From Bryoerythrophyllum caledonicum (taxonomy: Eukaryota; Streptophyta; Bryopsida; Pottiales; Pottiaceae), in contig OZ020514.1 in assembly GCA_963971425.1 (NCBI GenBank), positions 28,012,602-28,076,601 of the forward strand: a stretch of 64,000 nt of DNA, written 5' to 3'. Below are positions 1-10,598 of this stretch, piece by piece (position 1 is the first letter of the stretch; every line of letters starts with the position of its first letter). The notes beneath the pieces were generated by a model. It did not search any database and had not been told where the DNA came from. It was given only the letters and a program-made list of their open reading frames with translations. The translations under genes were made by a program, and so were the position numbers.

Positions 1-3000
1 CAAGGTTATATCCAAAACCTTGTGGGAACGGATTCCCATAGCACGTGCAAAACGTTAGCCCCCAACATTCCATCTCACCGTGCATTCACCAATTCTAAGG
101 AGAAGGTGCCACATCAACGAGCCCTTTTATCATGGCTCATGTGGTTTACAGCTCCAGAGAGTAGCAGCTTGCTATCTAATCCTACTTACTTTGGCACATC
201 GATGTCTTGATCTAAATATCTATAGTGTATAAAACATATACGTGTGTATATTTTGAAAATATCTTTGATTAAGAGGACGAAACTTACTTGTGACGCTTCT
301 GATAGCTTCAAGATGAGGCTTGTTGCTCATGAAACTGTATGAAAGGTAGAAGCCATAAACACTATTAACCAATTCAAAGTATTCCTTTAGGTTCTTAGAA
401 TTTGTGTTTGGATTTGAAGTTCAAACTATAAAATGTCGAATTGAAGGCTTTTTATGGAGTGACAAGATCTAGAGTGTGAACCAGAGGTAGAACTAGAGCT
501 TTCCTTGTCTAAGTTGCTAATTCAACCATCTCAGCCGGTGGTTTTTACACCATTTCCATTCCACCCACTAGATGAAGATGGATTTTTTCGTCCGCTTGAA
601 CAACCTCATGTTGGGCAGCGTTGGCATGGTAATCTTCAAAAGGACGCTTGTACTTGAGTGATCTGATTTCAAACTAGATGTGTTGTACTAGGCACGCGTG
701 AAGTAACATTTGAAGGGAGTTTTGAAGGTTTGAATGAAGACCATTTTTTTTGCATATCTTGGCCAATCAAGATAAGTGTTGGCCACCATCGTTGGTTACA
801 AGGGCTAGTAAATCTTTTAACAAAGACTCTATGTGCAGATTACATCGCAATCATTATCAAGCGCATCCTCAAATTAATGCAGATTCAGTAGCATTCTTTT
901 TTTACTTTAGTTTTTAAATTTATTAGATTTTGATTGAAGCTTTGTACTTAATATAAGTATTCTTTTGTTGCATTTGAATGTTAGGAATTTAAAGATGGTG
1001 GATACAGGTTAGTTTACCTCCTAGTTAGAACTCTAGGGATTTGTTTGCCTCAAAAGATAAATAGGAACTTACCTTTTGGTGTTTTCCTTGGGCCAATAGG
1101 TGTTTTGAGACCCATGATAGGTGCACATGGGCAAATTCCACCTACCTTAGGGGTCTAGAGAGTAGGTAGGCATCTTCTCTCTTCCTCCTAGTCGGAGTTT
1201 TGAGTGAGAAAGAAGTTAGTGTGTTTTTGGAGTGAAAGGTGTGAGGGTGTAGAAGCCGTGAGTTTGATCAACCACAACTCTAATTATAAGGTATATTTTG
1301 TGATAAAATATATTGAACAATCATTCTTTTATATGATACACTTTCATTGAGATTTCTTTTAATTGATTTAGGGTTGTGAACAAAAAGTTAGAAGCATGTA
1401 AATGGAGGAGGGTCTGTTGGCACCCAATGTAGGAGAGCAGAGATTTGGGCTCTCACTAAAGTTTGTAGTTTTTGCTTCTCTCTTTGAAATTTAGAGGAAT
1501 TATAGCACTATTTCTTAGCTTTTTATAAACTCATCATTCAAATCAATTGGAATTATATAACAAAATTTATGGGTTCTTGATTCAAAGTTGGTCTACTGCC
1601 TTTGTCTTTTGAAACCCATGACAAAGTAGAGCTATTTATCTTTCTTGGAGAATTTGTTGGAAGTAAAATTCTTCTTAAAGATAATAAATTTTGTTACCTT
1701 CTAGAAATCTATCAACTTTTCAATTTGGAGAAAAACTGAAAATGTTATGAGTTGAGAAGCAAAGGAGGTCTGATGCCTTTGTATTTTGTGTAGAATGTAG
1801 TTAGGATGAGTGGAGAGTTGGGTTTCTTGTCAATTCTTAAAGACTTTGAAGAATTTGAACACTCTAAAGACTTGAAAACATGAAGATTGAAGATTGAAGA
1901 CTCATGTGTTGTCGCTTGTGGCTTTGTTGTTCCCAGCCGGTTATGGATGTTTGTCGTCTTTTTATTGTCATTCCTATTCGCTTTGGAGGCCTGTCATTTT
2001 CATTTTTGCATTCTAGATACTGTTATATATAATATGATTATTCACTCTTAGCCTTATATTTTATATTTGTGGCGTCAAAGTGGGGTTGATTACTCACAAA
2101 GTCGATCTTTTATGTTGTTCTTACCGGTGAGGCACGATTGTTTCACCTTGGATTAGAAGTTTAGAAGCCAATCTTTCGAACTGTCAGCTTGTGGTTTGGC
2201 CCTCCCGTTTTACCCGTCCAAGGCCGTTGTTTCTTACCATCCACTCTTATTCTTAATCATTTAGAGCCACCACTGGATAGGCCAACCGAGAAGAGTTTGA
2301 ACACTGAAATCCGAAGACTAAAGACTAGGGTTTGAAGATTGAAGATTGGAGACTGAACACTGCAAGATTTGAGAGAACTCCATAGCAGACTATTCTAAGT
2401 CGCTGTCAGATACCTTGCATATTCCCAAGCACTTTTCTCTCTACCCAACATTATCCTCCGCTCGAGTAGATTTGTGTGGAGTTTTTTCATATCAAGATGA
2501 AAAAGCAACCCAAGCCCTTTTCAAAACAAACGCCTTTTATAACAAATCCCCTAGTGTTGAGAATTGGTCCTTATTGTAGGCCATATTAGAACACGACTTT
2601 GTCAAGGCCGAGAAATAGTAGGTCGACCATGCATGGGCCTTGTCCTTCTATAAGCAAAGCATTCCGTTTGTCGTGGCCCAGTCCGCATGTTTTAGAGAGG
2701 TGGTAAAAAAAACCGCTGACCTATGTCGCCTCTTTCTCCCTCCATCGTGTTTCCATGTCCAAAAACGACTACTCAATGAGTAGAGGAAGGAGTTATCTGA
2801 TGACATGAAGTTAAAGATGGGGGTCTTTTATACACAACTTTGGTTTTACCATCTCCATAGATGAATGGAACTCTACAGCCAACCAGCCGTTGATGAATTT
2901 CATGCAGGTTTATTCTGCAAGAGAGTTGTTTTACGCTACCGTGGATACTACTGCAATTCGTAGAGTGAATATTCGTCCGGATAATACTTAATTGGAACTA

Positions 3001-3130
3001 AATGTATCCAAAATATCCGCTCTAAATTTGTTCCCATAGAGACCTATTGTTTCTTTCTTAAATGATAAGTACAACTAACTATTACCACCTTATTATCTAT
3101 TAGTTAGCGTCCCTATTCATCCCTTGATCT
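1..3130. other. No recognisable gene; AT-rich non-coding DNA
   Basis: I see no supported coding region here. A 62-codon open frame near the left edge matches nothing I know and has no coding signature. A short direct repeat based on GAAGATTGAAGATTG occurs near 1881 and again near 2334. The stretch may be old degenerate repeat sequence; nothing identifies it. Confidence 0.5.
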
Positions 3131-3237
3131 ACTCATCCGGATCCTTCTAGATTCCGGATGTCCCTTCTTTCAACTTCCGGATCCTTCCAGATAACGGATA
3201 GTTTCAGACGGAGTTTTCTTCCGAAGTTTTTAACCGA

Positions 3238-3360
3238 GTGGCCGGGTACCACTGATCTTGTTTTGTGTAAGTGGCCGGATTCCCCACTGTCTTGTGACTT
3301 AAAGTGGCTAGACACCCATTGTCCCAAGAGTTATAGTGGTTGGACACCCACTCTTCCTAC
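3238..3360 (+). repeat. 33-bp tandem repeat, about 4 diverged copies
   Basis: Units starting with GTGGCCGG-like sequence begin at about 3238, 3271, 3304 and 3336, a step of 33, 33 and 32 bp. Because the period is a multiple of three, one plus-strand frame reads as 11-residue units with a tryptophan near the start of each. The copies differ from one another at many positions. It lies in a TCCGGA-rich stretch just downstream of the minus-strand pseudogene at 4.5-6.3 kb. I take it as DNA repetition, since no family with this 11-residue unit is known to me. Confidence 0.6.
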
Positions 3361-4550
3361 TTCGCTAACTGGTAGTTGGTTTATTGGTGCCAGACTCGCA
3401 CTCTCACATCATCCGGAAGGCCCTCCAGATACGGTTACTCAGAAGTTCGTCTGGACTACAGTGACAATCCGACTAATGCTCAGTGGTTCTATTGGACGAG
3501 TGTAGTAGATTTACACGTAGACTTCCTTCTAGACATTCCCCTCAGGCATTTTCCACTATCGTAAGGGGAAATTCCGACTGCAACCAGAATCCGGGTTCAC
3601 GCGGATTTTGTGTGCCTTGGGAGCCACCAGGCTCACCCCTACAGTACTCTCCCTCCCCCTCCAGGCTTCTTCCGGTCCCTCTGAATCGTTTGGCTCTACC
3701 TAACCTCTCCTCTACCTCTTCTGGGCGATCTTCGAAAGTAAGCCCAAACCGGTTCTACTAGGTGCGATCCGTGCAACACTTCAACACATAAGAACTACAT
3801 TCACTACACATCAATCACAATGGATCTTTCTCCCTCTTCACAAAAAGGTCCTCTATCACCACAGTTTCAAGAAGAGAAAGTATACTAACAGAAAATACTC
3901 TTTATGAAAGAGAAAACAAGACGATGAGCCGACTAAGGTTCATCTATTAAGTAACCACTAACTCCTGATCCTAAAATCCTATCCTATCAGCTGGAAATCC
4001 GGAAAATCCTATCCTAAAAGTAAAAGGGATCTTAACCCTAGAAATCCGGAATTCAAAACTTAGATCCGGAATTTTCGGATCTCAGATCCGGTTTTCTCAG
4101 ATCTAACACAAAACCTAGTTTAGGGTTTTCTTTAGCCTATGGTATGATAGCCGGGTGCAACCCTGAGCCCCATCGGTAGTCGCTATCAAATCGAAGCACT
4201 AGACTCCCTATCTACGGTGTAACCTGGTTCTTCTTCCTACTGCTGCGGTGCGTAGAGATTACCTCTGATGGTGCTGCGCTGGCTTCCGGGCGTGTTGGAA
4301 TGGTAGCTGGCGGCGCTGGAATGGAGGCAAGCACCTACTTTGTCGATCAGGAAGGCGTTTCCGGATCTTCAGTTGTTGCTGTCCGAGCTAGTGGAGTGTC
4401 TGTCCGGACTTGAAGGCTCAAGAGGTCCCGGAAGCTTCCGCTGGGGCTGACTTCCATGGGCACTGTTGGAGAGCTTCCGGGTAAAGGGGCCGTCTTCGAT
4501 GGCACCGGAGACGGAGACTCTGATGGAATCCGGAAGGGCAACGGAGATAT
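3361..4550. other. TCCGGA-rich non-coding block
   Basis: The motif TCCGGA or ATCCGGAA recurs many times between about 3.1 and 4.7 kb, giving a base composition unlike the AT-rich flanks. At 4140-4152 the plus strand reads TGGTATGATAGCC, close to the plant initiator-Met primer-binding site TGGTATCAGAGCC (about 10 of 13). No LTR end or plus-strand gag was found beside it, so this may be chance. The block may be the 3' terminal part of the broken minus-strand element upstream. Confidence 0.35.
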
Positions 4551-6346
4551 CTACAAGGGATCTCTCGGCATCTCCTGCCACTTCTGAATACTCTCCGTGC
4601 ACGGAAAGGCCACTCCATTCCAACTCATTGGAGAGTTGAAATCCGGAGTTTCCACGAGGTCGTTGAAACCTCCGGTAGGGGTCTGAGGTGTGCGGGCTGT
4701 AGGGCTGGGTGAAGAGACCGCTGTGGGTCTGGATGGAGATCCGGCTGCCGGTCCGGATGGAGGTCCGGATGGCCCTGCAATGGTTGCGGATAGACCTACA
4801 GTGTCCAGAGCCGAAGGTGCTGCTTCCGGAATTCGAACTTCTGGTACTGGTAGGGCCGCAGCAGCAAGATTCTTGACCAGCTTGTGCATCTTGCTCCAGG
4901 TGCCCTCCATCTTCCGGCTGTGGTCCAGGATAAACCGGATGGTCTGTCCTCTGTTGAGCTTCTCGTTCTTCTCTAGGCTCTCAGTGTAGAGAAGAGCCCG
5001 ATTGACCGTATCCGGCGGAAAATCCAGCACTGCGCGAATCTCCGTCAAAGTCTGAGTGGTTGCCCGAACCTTTGCTTCCGCCGCAATTCTTGCTTGCTTG
5101 GCTGCATCTCGTGCGGCCTCTGCCTGTTGTATTTGCTTCCAGAGTCGGATGTTGGTCTGGGTGAAGGTGGCATTTTCCTGCTCCAGCTTCGCGATTGAGC
5201 TCTCCTTGGCCTTCATCCATGTGAGTCGCGGAATGAGGTCATCAGAATCCTTTGTACCTACCGCTTTGATGACGGCCAAGATCATAGCGTGCCGTTCCCG
5301 GATTTCCCCTTCCTGGATCGTGGTCCGCCAGACGATATGTCTACAGAGCTCATTAATGTCCACAGGAATGTTGCCAATGATAGTTGGGGCCCACCTTGGT
5401 CCTGGTTCTGATCCGGTCGTGAACCGTTCGTCTTCAGCTTCTTCGGGTGGTGGTGCCTCGATCGGGCTCTGAGCTTCCATTACTGACAGAGAAGTAGGGT
5501 CCGGCGGCTTCCGGAGTCTTCTGAACCGAACCACTCCGCTTCCGAGACCTCCTTAGGACGAGAGGGGACGACAACTTCTCCGTCTCAGAGTCCTCCAAAA
5601 CTTCTTGCTCCTCCTCCATCTCCATCTCTGCGTATGACTGGATGCTGAGCAGGTTGTCATACTCGTCTTGCTCCTCCGGACTCAGCATTTTCTACTTCGC
5701 ATACATGTGGGCTATGTAGGTGGACATGGATGTTGGGGTTTTCTGGGCTTTCGACAGGTTCTTGACCATGCGGTCTATCTGCTCAACCATGATGGCTCCC
5801 CAATCGACGGACAACTTCCCTCTCATCAACCCCAGAATTTAACTAGCTAGCTTTGCCACTATCCGTTTAGGTTTCTCGGGGTGGAAGACAGGGTTAAAGA
5901 ATGCCATCACTAACCTGGCATCTGGATCGGTGAGGTCGTTGACTACGTACCCATCTTTAGGGTTTGCCTTCGAGTCGAACTCGCCCTTCAAGATGTTGTC
6001 GTCGCACTCCGCCACTTTGATCGTCCCTGCCCGGAGTCTATAAGTGTCGCTCCAGATTGACGTTGTCCATACCTCTAGATGCGCGCGGATGTAGAGGTAT
6101 GGACAACGTCAATCTAGAGCGACACATCCGTGCCATACAGAGGTATGGACATACGAGCTCCTGGGAAAGCCTCCGAGCCAATACGTAGGTCTTGTCCGGT
6201 TTTGGAAACTCCGGCGTCACCTTCTGCAGTAGCAGAGTTGCACCTGCTGGGGCCTTGCTCTTCTTTCCCGCCATCCAGGCCCACCTCTCCGTGAAATTGC
6301 GCCTGGCAATGGTGACCGGGAAGCTTGCACGCATTGACCTCACCAA
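4551..6346 (-). pseudogene. Broken coiled-coil, Pro/Ser-tailed protein of unknown (probably repeat-borne) family
   Basis: Read on the minus strand, coding-like sequence runs from about 6346 to 4551 but needs several frame changes and has at least two in-frame stops, TAA near 5840 and TAG near 5690. The N-terminal part is basic and contains a WAWMAGKKSKAPAG stretch. The middle holds acidic segments. The last open part, 5534-4551, is 327 codons, with an Ala/Glu/Lys/Gln-rich coiled coil at about residues 110-165 and a Pro/Ser/Thr/Gly-rich tail. The layout resembles a retroelement gag or a transposon accessory protein, but I see no zinc knuckle or enzyme domain and cannot name the family. The hairpin at 6044-6125 lies inside it and brings a stop. 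Base composition is GC-richer than the neighbours. Confidence 0.45.
6044..6125. repeat. Near-perfect inverted repeat, 34-bp arms, 14-nt loop
   Basis: The left arm 6044-6077 and right arm 6092-6125 are reverse complements with one mismatch in 34. The loop is GATGCGCGCGGATG. A further piece of the same core (GAGGTATGGACA) follows at about 6140. The hairpin sits in the broken minus-strand reading frame and adds a stop codon. It looks like a local inverted duplication of coding sequence, not a terminator. Confidence 0.85.
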
Positions 6347-6721
6347 GTCCCTCGTACTATGCTAATTCTGCACTACAGAATCACAAGAGAACAACGCGCG
6401 GAAGAGAAGGAAACAATGAGCACAATAAACCCCAAAGGATTGGCGCCCAACGACTGGCAGTCGCGTTATATCTCTGACGCGCTGTACGGATATCGTTACG
6501 CGTCATAATGGCGGTTCCAGATCCAGTTGGCGCCGTATTCCAGTTTCCGCAACTTCCGAGAAAACACTGTAACTACCTCTTTTAAAGATTCCGGCTTAGA
6601 ATTAAAATCTTAGTTCTTCGATGAAACTATTTATGCTACTATAGCTGTACTATCAACCTAATTTTTTTAATTTTTCTTCATTTCCTTTTGGATTTAGTCT
6701 TAAGATCCGGAAGCTAGTGGG
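6347..6721. other. No gene seen; upstream of the minus-strand pseudogene
   Basis: No coding region is visible. TTGGCGCC-type motifs occur at about 6439 and 6528. They recall primer-binding sites of some plant LTR elements, but no LTR edge was found next to them. The last 150 bases are AT-rich and lead into the hAT-like pseudogene. Confidence 0.3.
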
Positions 6722-8130
6722 AACGCCTTCCCACAGATACCTTCGAGGAATTAAAGGACCGCAAGTATGTGGCAAACATAATGATAAAGTACGTGGAGTT
6801 TGTGGGTTCTAGCAACGTCGTATAAATCTGCACCAACAATGTTGCGGTGATGAAAAAGGCGGTCATCAAGGTGCAAGAGAAGTACCCCCCCATGTACTTC
6901 AAGGGGTGTGGGGCCCATATTATAAACCTCCATATTGATGATTGGCGGAAGCAAGCTTGGGCCAGTAGAATTGTGAGCAAAGCAAAGAGCATTGTGGACT
7001 CTGTTAAGAAGCGGTATATACCAGTGGCAGTCTTCCGGTCCCATTAGAAGAATATGTCTCTTTTCAGACCAAGTGCCACGCACTTTGCCACGAACCACTT
7101 GATGATTGTCAGCTTGCTAAAGGTCAAGAAAGCGTTGGAGCTCACGGTAGTTGACACAAAATGAAGCGAGTATGTTATGACATTGGGGCACGAGAAGAAG
7201 TTCAACCATTGCAAAAAGGTAAGAAGCACAAAGAAGGCCTACACTACGAGCATTTCTTGGGAGCATGTGACAACTTCTTTGAGCTAGTGAAATTGGCGGT
7301 CCTCGCGTTAAGGTTGTTTGATGTGAAGAGCACGTGCATGGACAAAGTGCACATCATGATGAAAAACCTAGAGAAGCATAAGCAAGCACTTTGAAATGAA
7401 CCGGTGTTGTTGCCTCACTCTGTAGCAAACCAAGTGGAAGACCGCCTTGAGATTTGGTGGTCTCAACTAGGTATAGACCTTCATGACGCAAGGGCTCTGC
7501 TCAATCAACGGTGGGTTGCTCCGTGAGTTCCAAACGGACCGGAACAAGGTCGACCTCTACGATGCTAGGTAGGATGTAAAGAGCCTAGAAGATGCTCCAC
7601 ATGTTTGGTGGGACCAACTAGGCTACTGTGGAAAACACTTACCTAACCTTGCTCGTTGCATATCGGCGCAAATAGTTTCTTCATCCTCAAGCAAGCATAA
7701 TTGAAACCACTACCCTTTTGTGCTCAATAAGAGTAGGAGCTAGCTGCATGCTAAACAAACTGAGGACCTTGTCTATGTGTACCTAAACTCCAAGCTAAAG
7801 AGAGACAAACTTTGGCTGAAGGACAATGTAGAGGTGTAGTGGTACACGATAAATGACAATAAGGAGGCCTTGGACTTGAACAGTGATGGCAATTCAACCA
7901 ACAATGATATAAGTGCGGGGTTTGATAATGTTGCTGCTCATAGCGGACTCCTTCAAGAAGACAACGGTGAGTGGAGCCCGGCCAATGACAACGATGACAT
8001 CCACAACCTTATGGATTGGCACTTGCATAATGAGTGCCAATTCAATGCTACATCAGTACGAGTTGCGTTGCCTAGGGACATGGACAAAGGAGAAGCGGAA
8101 TTTGAGGAAGATGAGTTGACATCAAAGGTA
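6722..8130 (+). pseudogene. hAT-superfamily transposase relic (central and C-terminal parts)
   Basis: The conceptual plus-strand product follows the order of plant hAT transposases of the DUF659/hAT-dimerisation type. First comes a KDRKYVANIMIKYVEFVG block, then CTNNVAVMKKA (the usual form is TDN, so the acidic residue is changed), then a KGCGAHIINLHIDD block corresponding to the CAAHCINL region. Next is RPSATHFAT, the equivalent of RPxxTRFAT. The C-terminal dimerisation region is recognisable from about 7600: VWWDQLGYCGKHLPNLA, then a region where the conserved tryptophan codon is now TGA, then DLVYVYLNSKLKRDK. In-frame stops occur near 6823, 7046 and 7701, and there are frame changes. The N-terminal BED zinc finger is not seen. 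Terminal inverted repeats were not found. Confidence 0.8.
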
Positions 8131-8617
8131 CCACTAACCCTACCCACGGGAGGAGCGATGCAGAATTGTGACAAATGTGGCAACCTTCCCTTACAAACTT
8201 CAGCCGTCTTTGTTATAGCATTGTCTCCTTCCAAAGTTCTGACTCCACGGTTGGTTCAAAGGAGTGAAAGTTGCTGCCATTGTATTGTCGGGATCGCAGT
8301 TGTTGAAGGACTGCCGGAAGCATTACGTGATCAACAACATGGCCTGCAAGTCTTTGTTGAATCCAACGACGGCAATCGCCTGCTAGGGCACCACTTGAGG
8401 CTTCTCAGGAACGATGCAAGACCTTCTTGTACTTGGGGGGGGGGCATTTGAAACGTGTCAAGATCCTTGCTTGTTGTAGATGTCGCGGCAGGACTTTCCG
8501 TTGTGCCTAGGAGTTTAGTAGATGCAACAATGTTTGGAGTGGACCAACGCGCAAAACTCCCCACCATCGCCCGTCTCTATTGCGAGGGATGGGCTTTGCA
8601 GTCGACCCGTCGGTTTT

Positions 8618-8646
8618 TTGTATAGGGCACACTATGCCCTATACAA
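8618..8646. repeat. Short perfect hairpin, 12-bp arms
   Basis: TTGTATAGGGCA and its reverse complement flank a 5-nt loop. The hairpin lies in non-coding DNA between the hAT relic and the 10-bp tandem array. It could be a remnant of a foldback element. No T-run follows, so a terminator is unlikely. Confidence 0.7.
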
Positions 8647-8954
8647 AGTTGGCAAAACCCATGGTATGTTAAGTATTTCATTTCAACAACCCATTGCAAA
8701 ATCTTTGAAGAACCACAATCATCCATTGAGAAAATTTGGAAAAATTATGGGGAGAGGAATGTTAGGTGAATCCAAAATATTTTTCATTTAGTGCAGATTT
8801 CTTGGATTTGGTGTTGATTTCTTGGCTTTTGTGCTGATTTTTGAATGTAGTGGTGATTTGACATATAGCAAATTTTTATTAGCCTAACACGATTTTGCTA
8901 GGTGTATATGGATACTACAGACAAAATTTATTATACTATACAATATCCGTAGTA

Positions 8955-9225
8955 TTACGCTGGCAAAAGCATGAAAAATTAGGGTATTATTAATTTGAAG
9001 GTAAAAAATGGATTTTTGATGAGCTTTTTTTTGGCCCACCTAGAGTTGTACAAGGTGCAAAACTGTGCATAAAAAATCGTGGATGAAACGGCCTTAATCT
9101 TGATCTTTTTTAACCTTCTAAAAATGGCCAATTTTCTAATCATCACAAGTGAATTGGAGTTAGTGATCTCAAATTTTTGATTGGAATGTCTATCCGCAAC
9201 ACCCTATCAATGTCTACCAAAAATT
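8955..9225 (+). repeat. Truncated relative of the TIR element found at 23.2-23.8 kb
   Basis: Several blocks occur in the same order as in the element inserted in the copia integrase: a GGCAAA...CATG block near the start, a GCC(C/G)ACCTAG(A/G)GTTGT block, and an ATTGGA...GTC...CAACACCCTA block near 9190-9205. Spacing is similar. Terminal inverted repeats are not present, so this would be a decayed fragment. The match is by eye and the copies are strongly diverged. Confidence 0.45.
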
Positions 9226-9325
9226 TGAATAAATGTACTTTTTATGAATGAGTTTGGCGCCCTCAAAGCAAATGGAGAGTAAAGGACGCAAGTCTTTGCT
9301 ACAATGGAAGTTGAAGCCTCTTCAT

Positions 9326-9777
9326 GCGTAGCAAAGCGTAGCAAAGCGTAGCAAAGCGTAGCAAAGCGTAGCAAAGCGTAGCAAAGCGTAGCAAAGCGTA
9401 GCAAAGCGTAGCAAAGCGTAGCAAAGCGTAGCAAAGCGTAGCAAAGCGTAGCAAAGCGTAGCAAAGCGTAGCAAAGCGTAGCAAAGCGTAGCAAAGCGTA
9501 GCAAAGCGTAGCAAAGCGTAGCAAAGCGTAGCAAAGCGTAGCAAAGCGTAGCAAAGCGTAGCAAAGCGTAGCAAAGCGTAGCAAAGCGTAGCAAAGCGTA
9601 GCAAAGCGTAGCAAAGCGTAGCAAAGCGTAGCAAAGCGTAGCAAAGCGTAGCAAAGCGTAGCAAAGCGTAGCAAAGCGTAGCAAAGCGTAGCAAAGCGTA
9701 GCAAAGCGTAGCAAAGCGTAGCAAAGCGTAGCAAAGCGTAGCAAAGCGTAGCAAAGCGTAGCAAAGCGTAGCAAAGC
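9326..9777. repeat. Perfect 10-bp tandem array, 44 full copies of GCAAAGCGTA
   Basis: From 9331 to 9770 the decamer GCAAAGCGTA repeats 44 times with no mismatch. A half unit (GCGTA) sits at the left edge and GCAAAGC at the right edge. The plus strand has a TAG once per 30 bp in every frame, while the minus strand has no stop in any frame. Long minus-strand open frames there are therefore an artefact of the unit. The complete homogeneity, beside old decayed sequence, suggests very recent expansion or an assembly effect. Confidence 0.97.
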
Positions 9778-10598
9778 AAGTGCTACAAAGGGTACGAAGC
9801 AACATTTGCATCCAAGGCTGGATTCTGGGCTCAAAGATAGGCACCACCGGAAGTAAATAAAATCAACAATGTTACACCTCATTGAAAAGAAAGAGAGCAG
9901 CTAAGATTGCGTAGGGAAAGTTGACAAAAATGCTACGAGTGGTGCAAAGGTAAAAAGAGACGCGACGTCAACACCGCACGGGGGTAGAAACTGACTTGTA
10001 GTTGTGCAAAAGTCAGGACTCTTGCATACTCTGTAGACTATATAGTATAAAAGGCATATTTTGTAGAATTATGGTGCTCTAGTTTTTAATAAGAGGACGA
10101 CCACTTTGGCGCCGTCTTGTTATTTTGTAGCACTTGCACAATTAAAAAATACAATGTTGCACTTATTGACGTAAGTATGCTTCCATAATCTATGAAACAT
10201 TGCAATGCACATTTCTAATGACGTTCACATATTTGGGCCCATTGTGGTATTTAATTCTACGCTTTGTTCTATTTCAAACTTTACATGTCGTGGATACAGA
10301 GGATTCATGGCAAACATTCCTAACTTCTCACACAACATCTCTAACCATGCACAAATCCACGCTCAAATTTGGGTTCAACAACGCCATCAAGTGCCACTCA
10401 AAGCCTTGGAGCATGCCCTTGAAGCCTCTTGCGACGCGTCCTTTGCAACCAAGGTCACTGGTCTACACAAGCGGTTTAGAAAGCTACAATAGAGGCTTGC
10501 CTTCAATTCATTTGTAGCTTTGTTGTGGGTAAACACTACATCTGCCATAGCATATTAGGCAAGAATTCGTCGCCATCCTCTCGGCAGTGCTTTCTATC
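9778..10598. other. No gene seen
   Basis: Unique-looking, moderately AT-rich DNA. Two overlapping plus-strand open frames of about 100 codons near 10.2-10.5 kb lack recognisable domains and are not supported as genes. Confidence 0.4.

Noticed and set aside
4140..4152. Initiator-Met-like primer-binding site on the plus strand
   Set aside because: No LTR end before it, no plus-strand gag after it, and the coding relic nearby is on the minus strand.
4690..5472. Plus-strand open frames of 99 and 138 codons
   Set aside because: They are antisense to the 327-codon minus-strand frame, which has the more natural protein composition and a coiled coil.
9207..9882. Three overlapping minus-strand open frames of about 180-190 codons
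   Set aside because: They exist only because the 10-bp repeat has no stop codon in any frame of that strand; they encode the same peptide repeat in all frames.
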